A stretch of DNA of 64,000 nucleotides, taken from assembly GCA_964448285.1 (NCBI GenBank), contig CAYUWG010000003.1:40459-104458 (forward strand), read 5' to 3'. A program made the position numbers and the translations under genes. The notes under the pieces were generated by a model that saw only the letters and a list, made by a program, of their open reading frames with translations, searched no databases and was not told where the DNA came from. This document shows, one piece after another, positions 45,299 through 56,000 of the stretch. Numbering within the stretch: position 1 is the stretch's first letter; each line of letters begins with the position of its first letter. Source of the stretch: CAYUWG01 sp964448285. Lineage in GTDB: Bacteria; Bacteroidota; Ignavibacteria; SZUA-365.

Positions 45299-47986
45299 CT
45301 AGGTGGTCTGATGAAGCATTTCTTCGACGTATGCCTCATCCTCAACGAGGACTTCTCGGGCTTTGCTCCCATCATAGGGACCGACGATTCCAGCCATCTC
45401 GAGTTGATCGACGATGCGCGCCGCACGCGAATAACCGATCTTCAAGCGACGCTGCAAAAGCGAAACCGAACCTTGCTGATGGCGAACCACAAGTCGCGCT
45501 GCTTCAGTGAGGAGTTCATCCATTTCAATCGAGTCCTCCCGCGATTGATTCTTCTTTCCCGCTCTGACAGAAGGAAGAAGGTACGGCCGCACGAAACCGC
45601 TTTGTGATGCAATGCTCTCCACCACTCGCTCGACTTCTGCTGTGGACAGATAGGCATTCTGAATGCGAACCGGTTTCGGAAAACCGCTCGGGAGATACAG
45701 CATGTCTCCGTTGCCGAGAAGTTGATCCGCGCCTGGCGCATCGAGAATCGTTCGTGAGTCGATTCGGCTCGCGACCTGATACGCAATGCGTGCAGGGAAA
45801 TTCGCTTTGATCACTCCGGTAAGGACATCGACGGAAGGCCGTTGTGTCGCAAGAACCAGATGGATCCCCACAGCGCGGGCAAGCTGTGCGAGGCGTGCAA
45901 TCGGCTCCTCGACTTCGCGCGCTGCCGTGATCATCAAGTCCGCAAGCTCGTCGATCACCACCACGATATACGGGAGACGATAATGCTTCAGCGTTTCAGA
46001 ATGCCGCAACGCTCCGGATTTCACTTTTGCATTGTAGTCCGTGATATGCCGTACTCCCGCCTTCGCGAGTTTGGTGTAACGATTATCCATCTCAAGTTCA
46101 AGGCTCTTCAGAACGATGACTGCATTCGCCGGATCGGTGATGATCTCTTCGTTGATGTCGGGACACACGGCAAGAAAGTGCTTGCTTAAATCACGGTATT
46201 GCGCAAGTTCGATCTTCTTCGGATCGATCATCACGAACTTCACTTCCGACGGATGCATCTTAAAAAGCAGGCTGTTGATCATCACGTTGATGCCCACACT
46301 TTTTCCGGCGCCCGTTGCGCCGGCAACCAACAAGTGCGGCATCTTCGTAAGGTCGTCACAAAACACGTCACCCGTGATCGACTTGCCGAGGGCAAGCGGT
46401 AACAGCGCTTTGTTCTTCTGATAGATCGGCGAAGAAACGATGCTGCGAAAGCGCACGATCTCCGGGGCGTTGTTCGGAATCTCGATTCCCACAGCGCTCT
46501 TGCCGGGGATCGGGGCAATGATGCGAATCCCGCGAGCGGCAAGCGCCAACGCGAGATCGTCGGCAAGGGCGACGATCTTGCTAATCTTCACGCTTGAATC
46601 GGGAACGAGTTCGAATTGTGTAACCACCGGTCCGGGAATGACGGAAATACCCGTGATCTCGATTCCGAAAACCGCAAGCTTCTCCTTCACAAGTTCAGCC
46701 TTCAAACGAAGCTCGCTGTCGGTCACCGTGTCGATGTTGATCTGCGCATCGAGAATATCCGGAGAAGGTGGATGGTACACGAGCGCTTCTGACAACGTCG
46801 CGCTATTCACGTCTTCAGGGTCGATGTCCGAATACGACTCACTCACTCTTTGTACCACTGCTTGCTTCATGGTGCTTCGTTCATGCTCGTTGATGAACTG
46901 AGGCTCATTGCTCTGCGCTGAGCGAGGTGATTCGCTTTTCGGCTGTTCGACAGACTTCGATTCTGTCTTATGAACCGATTCTGATTTTTGTAGAGGACGG
47001 TCGGGAAAAGGTTTGAAGTCTGGGGTCAATGAACGGAGCTCCGGAATACTGTCCCGTGGAATCACTCCGCTCGATCGCATCCCATCTTCAAGGGGAACAT
47101 GGATCTCCGACCGAATCGGTTCTATGAAATCGCTGCGGTTTATGGACACGGGTAGTGTTCTTGGAGGAAGTGGTTCTGATAGTGGTTTTATATCGCGAGC
47201 AGGTTTTTGTCGAGCGACAGGTTTGATTTCTTGGGCCACCGGTTCCGGCGCCTGTGGTTCGTCATTGGCATCATCCGTTTCGGCTCGCAATGTATTGATG
47301 TTCCAAGCAGCACTCTTCCCGCGAAGTTTCGCCCACATCCATTGCATCGCTGATCGCAGGCGCTCGAGCGTTATGCGTATGTCGTAATCGACTACGATGA
47401 TCGCTAAGATCACGATCGTTGCCGCGAGTGCGATCAATGCGCCTGCAACACCGATGAGACGCGCGAGAACGCCTGCGATGAAATCACCGATGTTTCCCGC
47501 CCAAACAACGGAGATGTCCGGCATCCATGAGACTAAACGAAGCAACCCGAAAAACGTCGCGCACAAGAACACGAGTAGGAGCGCATAGTTCGTGTAGTAC
47601 GCGAGTACTTTAAGGTCGCGGTCGCGTAAGAGAAACCATCCCCACAAGCAAAGCAAGACCGGAAAGCTCAACGCAAACATCCCGATCGTTGAATGAACGA
47701 AGAAGCGAGCGATGAGTGCGCCAAGCAATCCAAGCCAGTTCGCGGTTACGTCAGCGCGTGCCTGAATTTCCGGATCGCCGGAAAAGATCTTGAAGAATTC
47801 CACGATCCCGATATCAGCGACGGATTCATCAGCGGAGGAGTATGACACGAGCGCAAGCAGAAGGAGGATGCCACAGACGAGCATGAGGATACCGATGATA
47901 TCGATCTTTCGCTTTGCATCAAGGCGTGGAGCGAAGCTACGCCCCATGGGTGTGATTGCAGCGTTCGTATGTTTTTTCTTTCTCAT
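45299..47986 (-). CDS. ftsK: DNA translocase FtsK
   Basis: FtsK pumps chromosome DNA through the division septum and activates dimer resolution. The 895-residue protein has four membrane helices within residues 25-210, a low-complexity linker (about 215-440) and the motor domain. The motor has Walker A (VAGATGAGKSVGINVMINSL, near residue 560), FVMIDPKKIELAQY, VVIDELADLM and LATQRPSVDVLTGVIKANFP. A C-terminal winged-helix gamma domain follows (QQGSVSLLQRRLKIGYSRAA). It sits between gcvT (20-base gap) and lolA. Confidence 0.95.
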   Translation of the reverse strand: MRKKKHTNAAITPMGRSFAPRLDAKRKIDIIGILMLVCGILLLLALVSYSSADESVADIGIVEFFKIFSGDPEIQARADVTANWLGLLGALIARFFVHSTIGMFALSFPVLLCLWGWFLLRDRDLKVLAYYTNYALLLVFLCATFFGLLRLVSWMPDISVVWAGNIGDFIAGVLARLIGVAGALIALAATIVILAIIVVDYDIRITLERLRSAMQWMWAKLRGKSAAWNINTLRAETDDANDEPQAPEPVAQEIKPVARQKPARDIKPLSEPLPPRTLPVSINRSDFIEPIRSEIHVPLEDGMRSSGVIPRDSIPELRSLTPDFKPFPDRPLQKSESVHKTESKSVEQPKSESPRSAQSNEPQFINEHERSTMKQAVVQRVSESYSDIDPEDVNSATLSEALVYHPPSPDILDAQINIDTVTDSELRLKAELVKEKLAVFGIEITGISVIPGPVVTQFELVPDSSVKISKIVALADDLALALAARGIRIIAPIPGKSAVGIEIPNNAPEIVRFRSIVSSPIYQKNKALLPLALGKSITGDVFCDDLTKMPHLLVAGATGAGKSVGINVMINSLLFKMHPSEVKFVMIDPKKIELAQYRDLSKHFLAVCPDINEEIITDPANAVIVLKSLELEMDNRYTKLAKAGVRHITDYNAKVKSGALRHSETLKHYRLPYIVVVIDELADLMITAAREVEEPIARLAQLARAVGIHLVLATQRPSVDVLTGVIKANFPARIAYQVASRIDSRTILDAPGADQLLGNGDMLYLPSGFPKPVRIQNAYLSTAEVERVVESIASQSGFVRPYLLPSVRAGKKNQSREDSIEMDELLTEAARLVVRHQQGSVSLLQRRLKIGYSRAARIVDQLEMAGIVGPYDGSKAREVLVEDEAYVEEMLHQTT

Positions 47987-48006
47987 CGAATGGGAGTACT
48001 GACGCG

Positions 48007-49089
48007 CTATTGCTTCGAGACGAAGGGCACCTTCGTGACGGTTGCCGGAACAGGTTGTTTACGGATGAACACCTCGACAGAACTTCCGGGCGTCGCGAAC
48101 TGAATCGGTACATAACCCAGCGCGATGCCTTTTTCCAACATCGGTGAAATATTCCCGCTCGTGACGTTCCCAACTCCGTCACCCGTTCGAATCTCATAAC
48201 CATGCCGGGGAATACTCTTGCCCTCGATAACCAATCCTACAAGTTTCCGCGAAAGCCCCTGTTCCTTCTGAAGCACGAGGACGTCGCGACCGATAAACTC
48301 GCCTTTATTGAGTTTCGTGATCCAACCGAGATTGGCTTCCAAAGGCGTCGTCGTATGGTCGATGTCATTACCGTACAGGCAAAAGCCGACCTCGAGTCGC
48401 AGCGTGTCGCGCGCTCCAAGTCCGATCGGTGCAATGCCGTATTCACTTCCTGCTTCGAACAGCGCGTTCCACACACTCCTCCCTTTTTCCGTGTCGGCAT
48501 CGAAGTAAATCTCGTACCCTATTTCTCCCGTGTAACCGGTGCGACTGATGAGACATTCCACTCCGGCGATACTTCCCCTCGTAAAATGATAGTAAGGAAG
48601 ATCTTCGAGTACGACCGAGGAAACCTTCCTCATAACGTCCGGTGCGTTCGGTCCCTGCACTGCAAGCAGTGACGTCTCATCGCTGCGGTCGATGAGTTCG
48701 ACGTCGCCTTCGACGTGCTCTTGCAGCCACTGCCAGTCCTTCTCAAGATTCGCTGCGTTGACAACTAACTGCACATAATCACCGCAATGGTACACGAGGA
48801 GATCATCGACAATGCCGCCATTGTCATAGAGCATCGTCGAATACTGAACGCGCCCTTCAGCAAGCTGCGTAACGTCGTTGCTCGTCATTCGCTGAACGAA
48901 GTCGAAAGCATCGCTTCCACGGACTTCGAATTCTCCCATGTGCGAAACATCGAACACGCCGACAGCCGTGCGAACTTTCTTGTGCTCGGCGATGATGCCC
49001 TCATATTGGATCGGCATCGAATAGCCTGCGAACTCAACCATCTTCGCGTTCAGGCTTTTATGAATTTCATCGAATGCGGTCTTCTTCAT
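48007..49089 (-). CDS. gcvT: Aminomethyltransferase (glycine cleavage T protein)
   Basis: GcvT transfers the methylene group of glycine to tetrahydrofolate. The 360-residue protein shows MVEFAGYSMPIQYEGIIAEH, VGVFDVSHMGEFEVRG, LLDDLLVYHCGDYVQLVVNA (read as VDDLLVYHCGDYVQLVVNA), RTGYTGEIGYEIYFDA and the C-terminal GNVTSGNISPMLEKGIALGY, all typical. The other gcv genes are not nearby. It starts 11 bases after the transaldolase gene. Confidence 0.93.
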   Translation of the reverse strand: MKKTAFDEIHKSLNAKMVEFAGYSMPIQYEGIIAEHKKVRTAVGVFDVSHMGEFEVRGSDAFDFVQRMTSNDVTQLAEGRVQYSTMLYDNGGIVDDLLVYHCGDYVQLVVNAANLEKDWQWLQEHVEGDVELIDRSDETSLLAVQGPNAPDVMRKVSSVVLEDLPYYHFTRGSIAGVECLISRTGYTGEIGYEIYFDADTEKGRSVWNALFEAGSEYGIAPIGLGARDTLRLEVGFCLYGNDIDHTTTPLEANLGWITKLNKGEFIGRDVLVLQKEQGLSRKLVGLVIEGKSIPRHGYEIRTGDGVGNVTSGNISPMLEKGIALGYVPIQFATPGSSVEVFIRKQPVPATVTKVPFVSKQ

Positions 49090-49100
49090 AAGTCGTGTGT

Positions 49101-49760
49101 CTATTTCCCGGAAACTGCTGATTCATTGCCTTTCCAATCACTGAGAAAGTTCTTCAGTCCGATGTCCGTCAGCGGATGCTTGAACATTTGTTGAATGATC
49201 TTGAATGGAATCGTCGCTACGTCCGCTCCCGCCATCGCGGCCTGAACCACGTGCAACGGATGACGGATGCTCGCGGCAAGCACTTCGGTCGGATAGCCGT
49301 AGTTATCGTAGATCGTAACGATCTGTTCGATCAGTTGCATCCCGTCCGTGCTGATGTCATCGATCCGCCCGACGAACGGTGAAATGTACGTGGCACCGGC
49401 TTTTGCAGCGATCAGTGCTTGCGTTGCGGAAAAACAGAGCGTGACGTTGGTCTTCACACCTTCTTCCGAGAGGACCTTTACTGCCTTGATCCCGTCAACG
49501 ATAAGCGGAACTTTGACAACGATGTTCGGATGGATGCGGGATAACTCGCGACCCTCTTTGATGATTCCATCCACTTCGACGGAAACAACCTCTGCGCTTA
49601 CCGGCCCATCGACAATTGCGAGAATCTCATCGAGGAGTTGACGGAAGTTCCTTCCTTCTTTGGCGACAAGGGACGGATTGGTAGTGACGCCGTCAAGGAT
49701 ACCGAGACTATGCGCCTCTTTGATTTCGTCTATGGATGCTGTGTCGATGAAAAACTTCAT
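49101..49760 (-). CDS. Transaldolase (small, fructose-6-phosphate aldolase type)
   Basis: The 219-residue protein belongs to the short transaldolase/F6P-aldolase branch (TalC/FSA). It has MKFFIDTASIDEIKEAHSLG, GVTTNPSLVAKEG, the Schiff-base Lys in NIVVKVPLIVDG (Lys83) and LCFSATQALIAAKAGATYIS. It catalyses aldol cleavage or transfer of a dihydroxyacetone unit. Whether it is a true transaldolase or an aldolase cannot be told. Its stop lies 11 bases before gcvT. Confidence 0.88.
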   Translation of the reverse strand: MKFFIDTASIDEIKEAHSLGILDGVTTNPSLVAKEGRNFRQLLDEILAIVDGPVSAEVVSVEVDGIIKEGRELSRIHPNIVVKVPLIVDGIKAVKVLSEEGVKTNVTLCFSATQALIAAKAGATYISPFVGRIDDISTDGMQLIEQIVTIYDNYGYPTEVLAASIRHPLHVVQAAMAGADVATIPFKIIQQMFKHPLTDIGLKNFLSDWKGNESAVSGK

Positions 49761-49872
49761 TCTGTATCTAATCTTTTACTTTAAGTGTACGACGCAACCA
49801 AACTAAATGAAAATAGAAAAGGCTTAGGCCAATTGCAATCATTTCTTTCGGTGCGATAAGGAATTCTCCGGC

Positions 49873-50298
49873 TCAACGAACACGCGAAACTTCCGCAAAT
49901 GCGTTTTCGGTCTCGTGAAGACGAAGCTGGATGGACTGGATTCGAGGGTTAGCGCTAAGTTGATTCCAAATCAACTCAAGCAGGTGCGAAGCAAGATTCT
50001 CTGCCGTGCTATGGAAAGGTACGACGACCATCCGGAAACCCGCGTTGCTCAGGAAGGTCTTCATGATTTCATCGCCGTCGTCGCACACGAAGGCATGATC
50101 GAAAGGAGCAATGATGGGATCGACGATGTCCTTCAGGTCAGCGAAATCGATCACCATTCCGTTCGCGTCGGTCTCGCCTTCTACGGAAACCCAAAGACGG
50201 TATGAATGACCATGGATGTTTTGGCACCCGCTTTTATGAAATGGGAGACGATGCCCCATCTCCCAATGAAAATATCGCGCAACGGTTACGACAGGCAT
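49873..50298 (-). CDS. queD: 6-carboxy/6-pyruvoyl-tetrahydropterin synthase QueD
   Basis: QueD makes 6-carboxytetrahydropterin, the second intermediate of queuosine/7-deazaguanine synthesis. The 141-residue protein has the zinc His set (FHWEMGHRLPFH, then HGHSYRLWV), the catalytic Cys in SGCQNIHGH and the C-terminal LHETENAFAEV block. Its length is normal. It lies between lptG and the transaldolase gene on the same strand; queA is at 32.5 kb. Confidence 0.9.
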   Translation of the reverse strand: MPVVTVARYFHWEMGHRLPFHKSGCQNIHGHSYRLWVSVEGETDANGMVIDFADLKDIVDPIIAPFDHAFVCDDGDEIMKTFLSNAGFRMVVVPFHSTAENLASHLLELIWNQLSANPRIQSIQLRLHETENAFAEVSRVR

Positions 50299-50346
50299 CT
50301 TCGCGTTCTCATGTTTGGGGATTCAACATTCACGCAGTGAAAATAA

Positions 50347-51453
50347 CTACTTCTGAACTCGCATCATGACACCGAATCCCGCGCAGAGAAACAGGATGTT
50401 TGGAAGCCACGCTGCGATCAACGGCGGCAGATTTCCCGTGTAGCCGAACACCTGGCTGAGCTTGAGGCTCACGAGATACGTGAAGCAAATGAGAATGCTC
50501 ACGCCGAATTGAACGGAGAGGCCACTGCGGCGTTTGACTGATGCGAACGGTACTCCAAAGATGATCACGATGAACGAAGCGAATGGAAAGGCAACCTTCC
50601 CATGATAGTCCACAAGCAATCGTGCAATGTCGCTGCCGGCGATTCGTTGACGCTCGATGTAATCCGAGAAATCGCCAAGCTCCATTTCCTCCGGCTTTTG
50701 CTGCATACGAAGAATGACGGTCGGAGTGAGAACGAGTGCTCCGGCGTCAAGCGAATCGAACCGCGCAACGGTCTCACTGCTTCCGCCTTTCATGGAAGAG
50801 TCGCTGTGAATGGACCGCAGCATCCCGTTGAACAGACGCCATCCGTTCTCCTTCTCATTCCACTGCATGTATGCGGCATCCATGCGGTTCACCAAACGCG
50901 TCGGTTGTTCTTCATCGAACTGCTGTATCGTAACGCGACGTGCGGAAGTGTTGCTTTCATCGTAATACTCGAACGATACGATGCGGTTGTTCACGTCCTG
51001 AAAATACATGTTGTATCGCCCGCCGCTTTGCAGATGCTTCTTGAGATACTCGCGCTCCAACTTCAGGCGACCGGCATTGATTTTCGGAACGAGCCATCCA
51101 TCGAAACCGACCATGGCTATGCTCACGATCAATCCGAGTGATAGGAACGGAACCATCAATCGGTAGAGGCTCAAACCGGACGACTTCATGACCGTCCACT
51201 CGTTGTTGTTACTGAGTTTCCCGACGACGAAAAGGCATGCGAGCAACACCGCGAGCGGGACCATCAAACCGAAGATTCGCGGAACGAAATACACGTAGTA
51301 CATGGCAATGATGTCGTTCGGCACGTTCTCATCGATAAAGTCATCGAGGTTTTCGACCATGTCGATAAGGATGAAAAGCAGGCTGAACGCAACGAGCGAA
51401 AAGAGCGCGACAACGAAGAACTGTCGCAGCAGATAGCGATCAATACGTTTCAT
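50347..51453 (-). CDS. lptG: LptF/LptG-family permease (LPS export)
   Basis: The 368-residue protein has three N-terminal membrane helices (the first FFVVALFSLVAFSLLFILID) and three C-terminal ones, around a periplasmic beta-jellyroll (about 125-260). It has the family motif VMKSSGLSLYRLMVPFLSLG. With its partner it forms the LptB2FG transporter that lifts LPS from the inner membrane. It overlaps its upstream partner by 14 bases, so they are coupled. The F/G assignment is by gene order and is uncertain. Confidence 0.85.
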   Translation of the reverse strand: MKRIDRYLLRQFFVVALFSLVAFSLLFILIDMVENLDDFIDENVPNDIIAMYYVYFVPRIFGLMVPLAVLLACLFVVGKLSNNNEWTVMKSSGLSLYRLMVPFLSLGLIVSIAMVGFDGWLVPKINAGRLKLEREYLKKHLQSGGRYNMYFQDVNNRIVSFEYYDESNTSARRVTIQQFDEEQPTRLVNRMDAAYMQWNEKENGWRLFNGMLRSIHSDSSMKGGSSETVARFDSLDAGALVLTPTVILRMQQKPEEMELGDFSDYIERQRIAGSDIARLLVDYHGKVAFPFASFIVIIFGVPFASVKRRSGLSVQFGVSILICFTYLVSLKLSQVFGYTGNLPPLIAAWLPNILFLCAGFGVMMRVQK

Positions 51454-52948
51454 GGCCCTCCAACGGATTAAGATGGCTCACGGGTGCTTCCCTGCGCCAG
51501 CTCTTTGGGAGAAGGTTCTGGACGCGCCCCCAATCGATTGCCGTCGTCTCGCGTGCAGTGCGAACGATCAAGAGCACACCGACCACGCCCAACAGCATAT
51601 TCGCAATCCACATCCCAAGAAACGGAGACAGGATATCGCGGTCCGCCAATTTCTCGCCGCCGATCAAACACGCCCAGTAAAAAAGGAAGAATCCCAAACT
51701 CAAACCCGCCCCGACGCCAAAGCCGCCACGCCTTGCCATCATTCCGAGCGGAACGCCGATCAACGCGAAGACGATGCACGCAAACGGAATAGAATACTTC
51801 TTATAAATCTCCACGAGGTATTTGTTGGTTTGCTGATCGTCATACTTGATGCCGCTGATGTCGCCGAATACCATCGACTGAATTTGGCGCGCATCGGTCA
51901 GCGCACGCAACACGGCATTCACGGTGTCCTGTTGGGAGAGCGCAGTATCGGCGACAGGCATCCTCACTGCTTGCGTGTCGATAAGGGTACGCGTGCGATT
52001 TAGGAATCGCTCTTCTTGAATATGAAGAGGAAGCTCCGCGGGAGAGAACAACTCGGGCTTCCCATCGAGGTAACCTTGCACGTGAAGAAGGAACCGTTCA
52101 GACATTCGCTCAACCTTTCTTTGACGCGTAGCACGAGCGCTATCGACGATCACTCGCATCATCGCAGAACTCATCGTTCTGTCGTCGCGCTGTGCGGTCT
52201 CAACGTCGCTTCGTTCAAAACCGAAACCGCTCGCCGGAATAGATACCCGGTGTCGCCTGAACTTTATCTTGCGGTACTCGACCATGTCTTCATTATTCAA
52301 TTCATGGATTTCCCCTTCGGAAAGGTCCATGAACACTTTCGTGTAGTCCATCGAGAAACTGACGACGCCACGCTCCGCGGTGACGACGACATTTTTCCCC
52401 GGCCGCGTCAAGTCGTAGATGATTACACCTTCGAGATCGTTGCTCTTCTCGAACGTCTTGCGCACAAGGATGCGGTGATTCGGAAGTTCCTGTTCACCCG
52501 TAAACACTCCTGCCTGAAGTGAGAGCGTCGGCTTTATGCGGATGATGTCCGTCATCAGGGTTCGAAGCCTGATGTTCGCCTCCGGGAGAATCTGATTGTT
52601 GAACACCGTCAATCCCCACGTGACGAATCCGGCGCTGACGAGAACGGGCGCCATCATGCGATAGAGACTCATGCCTCCCGTTCGCATGATCGCGATTTCA
52701 TTGTCCGCCGAGAGGCGCCCGAAAGCCATCACCGTCGCAACGAGAACGGACATGGGAACGGATAGGACAACCATCCATGCAAGATTCAATGCGATGAGTT
52801 CGAGGATCACGAGCGAGCTCAATCCCTTGCCGACAAGGTCGCCTGCGGACTTCATCAGAAACTGCAGGAGAAAGAGGAAAATGATGATCGCATTCGCGAA
52901 GATGAATGGTCCGACGTGTGCCCGAAGAATGTATCGCCAGAGAATCAC
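51440..52948 (-). CDS. lptF: LptF/LptG-family permease (LPS export)
   Basis: The 502-residue protein has helices near its N-terminus (FIFANAIIIFLFLLQFLMK, VVLSVPMSVLVATVMAFG). The conserved AIMRTGGMSLYRMMAPVL, a larger than usual periplasmic part with an insertion of about 100 residues (about 240-370), and a C-terminal membrane bundle (IPFACIVFALIGVPLGMMAR) follow. It is the first of the two permeases in transcription order. The F/G naming relies on order. Confidence 0.85.
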   Translation of the reverse strand: MILWRYILRAHVGPFIFANAIIIFLFLLQFLMKSAGDLVGKGLSSLVILELIALNLAWMVVLSVPMSVLVATVMAFGRLSADNEIAIMRTGGMSLYRMMAPVLVSAGFVTWGLTVFNNQILPEANIRLRTLMTDIIRIKPTLSLQAGVFTGEQELPNHRILVRKTFEKSNDLEGVIIYDLTRPGKNVVVTAERGVVSFSMDYTKVFMDLSEGEIHELNNEDMVEYRKIKFRRHRVSIPASGFGFERSDVETAQRDDRTMSSAMMRVIVDSARATRQRKVERMSERFLLHVQGYLDGKPELFSPAELPLHIQEERFLNRTRTLIDTQAVRMPVADTALSQQDTVNAVLRALTDARQIQSMVFGDISGIKYDDQQTNKYLVEIYKKYSIPFACIVFALIGVPLGMMARRGGFGVGAGLSLGFFLFYWACLIGGEKLADRDILSPFLGMWIANMLLGVVGVLLIVRTARETTAIDWGRVQNLLPKSWRREAPVSHLNPLEGHETY

Positions 52949-53075
52949 CCGTCATTTCCTCCGCTGTTTGCGCTCATCGAAATCCTGATCGGTCGGTGAT
53001 TCATGAATGGAATGTATGTTCTCTCCGCGAGTTCTGATAACAGCGCTTCGTCCTGATGGGATTGACCTGAATACA

Positions 53076-56000
53076 TCACACGACGATCGCACGGAGTTCG
53101 TCGAGCATCGCTCGTGCTTGTTGAAGGATCGGACAATCGAACCCTTCCGTGAAGCGGTTGAAACACGCTTCCAGCATTTCCAATCCTTCGTCGGCTCGCT
53201 CCGTACTCATGAGGAACTTCACCAGATGCATCGTCGCGATCAGCTCCAATGTCAACGTCTCGAGTTCGTTCGCAAGATCGATCGCCGTGCGATAGATGCG
53301 CTCCACTTCTGTGAGGTCGGGTGACGGCAATCGCAGGAGCAACCTGCCGTGCGCACAGTGGATAAGCACCAGCCGGAATCGAATGCTTGTCTGCTGCGAT
53401 AAGGAAAGACACTCGTTCACGCACTCGAGCGCTTCCTTGATGCGGCCTAACTTTTCGTAAGCGACTGCACGCGCGATGTTGAAGTTCACACGGGAGAGTT
53501 CACCGCCCTTCCCGAGCAATAATGAAAAGCCTTCTTCCAGCATCGCCAATCCTTTCTCAACTTCATCAGCCTGAACGAGATGAGTGCCGTAAAGAATTCT
53601 TATCGTCGAGTTCCAGTACGGAAATTCATACCGGTCTGAGAGCGCGATACATTCGACGATATAGCGCCCTGCTTCTTCGAACTTTCCCAGGTAGAGCGAC
53701 ACTTCCGCGGCGATTGCCAACGTGAATGCGAGACTGAACGGATGGTTGAGCATGCGTGCGAGTTCCAAAGCGTGTTGGATGTTTTCGTGCGCCTGTGCCG
53801 GGAATCCGAGCAGCCAGCGGAGCAATCCGTAATAGGCAAGGATCACCGTTACCGGATCCTGACCATAGAACAGAAAGAAATTCTCGACACGCCCGTCGCG
53901 CGCTGTTCCCAGACTGATCTCGAGATGACGGCTCGCTTCGCGAAAACGCCCGAACTGCATGTGCGAAAGACCCACAGCGATGTGGGCGGAAATCACCTGG
54001 CTTGGATCACTTGCTGAAGCCATCTCCATCACACGCTGTGCATACGCCCACGCGCGGTCGAGATCCGCACGCGTAAATGAGTGCAGCCACAAACCGAATG
54101 TCGAAATCAATAGTTGTGTCTCGTTCCCGAACTCCTCGCTCAATTCGATACAGCGTTTGTGTATCGGCTCCAATTCATCGCAGCCGTAGCCTTCCGTTGC
54201 AATGAGCGTCGGAGCCAGAAGCGAGAGGACGTCGAGTTCCAATTGCTTGCGCAGCGGCTCGTCGGTGATTTCAGGAATGAGACTTTGCGCCTCTCTCAGC
54301 AAACGCGATGCTTCAACCATTGCGGACCGCTCGGCGGCTCGCATCGCGGCAAGGTGTAAATAGAACACCGCGGATTGCACCAGACCTGCACGGGAGTAAT
54401 GCCGCGCAAGCAATTCCGGCTGTGCACTGATCACCTCGAGGGACTGCTTCTCCAAGAACTCTGCGATGCGCTTGTGATAAACCTGACGCTGGCTGATGAG
54501 CAACGATTGATACGCCGCTTCCTGAATGAGTGCATGCTTGAATTGAAACTGCGCGTTCGGAATTTCACCGATCTGATAGAGCAAGTCTGCGGACTTGAGT
54601 TTCATGATCGCGGTCTGAAGGGTTGCGTCATCGATCTCCATAACCTGTTTGATCAACGTGTAGGAAAACTCCCGGCCTATCGTGGCACCGAACTGGACAA
54701 CTTCTTTGACATTGGAAAGACTGTCGAGCCGCGCCATGAGCGAATCATGCAGCGTGGAGGGAATCTCGAACGGTCGCAGCGGACCTTTCAAATCGTAATG
54801 ATCGTCACGCGCGACAAGCAGATTCGATTCAAGCACCGTGCGGGTCATTTCTTCCACGTAAAGCGGAATGCCGTCTGTATTCGACACGATCTGCTTGCGG
54901 ACGTCAAGGGGAAGGAGCTTTCCTCCCGCGATGTTGTTCATGAGGCGTTCAACGTCGTGTTCATCGAGCCGTCGTAATTCAACGGATTCGACAAGGCCTT
55001 GAACCGGCTGATCCTTCAATGCTCTTGGACGAGAAGTAAGGACGAGAAGAATGTGCGACCGGGCAAGCGCGGGAATGAGATGAAGAAGAAATTCATTCGT
55101 TGAAGGATCGACCCAATGAATGTCTTCCATGATCCAGAGGATCGGTTTCTTCGTTGAGATGATCGGGAAAATGCGCACAAGTCCTTCTATCAAGTGCTGT
55201 CTTTTCTTCAGAAGGTGAACGGACTGATACTCGTAGCGTTCGTCGAGCGAAAGAGAGAGCAATCCCGCGACGTACGGCACCGATTCTTCCTTCGGAATTT
55301 CCCAGCAAGCGAACATCTCTTCCACGTGGCGCACTTTTTCCTCGTCCGAAGAGAATCGCTCAAGCCCGAAAACCCTGTTGAGCAAATCGATGAGCGGATG
55401 AAACGACGTAGTCTCGTAGTATGGTGAGCAGTGCGATTCCAAGAGTGTCCGCTCGCTCTCGACAAGTTGCTCCTTGAACGATCGAAGGATGCGTGACTTT
55501 CCGATGCCCGCATCACCGGAAATCATCAGCGCTTTTCCGGTTCCTTCCCGGGTCTGTTTCCAGTACTCGTTGAGCAGGTGCAATTCGGTTATCCGTCCGA
55601 TGAACGGTGTCAGCGCGGAAGGGCTGATTGAATCGAAACGATTACGACCGCTGAGTTCTTCGACCACCCGAAACGCTTCCGCGTTCGTGGTGACGCCTTT
55701 CAATTTCGGACGGCCGATGGAGCGAGTTTCGAAAAAGCCTTTGACGAGTCTGAACGTCGCATCGCTGACGATGATCGTGTTCGGCTCTGCAACCGCCTGA
55801 AGCCGCGCGGCGATATTCGGGGTTTGCCCAAGCGCAAGCAACTCGCGTCGGCTTGCGCCTCCCATTTCACTGACTACGACAACACCGGTGTGTATGCCGA
55901 TGCGCGCGGCAAGCTCGATGTCCCACTTCTTCTTGAGTTCTCCGTTCACCGCCTTGAGACGGGACAGAATTCCCAGTGCCGCGTGAACGGCACGTCGCGG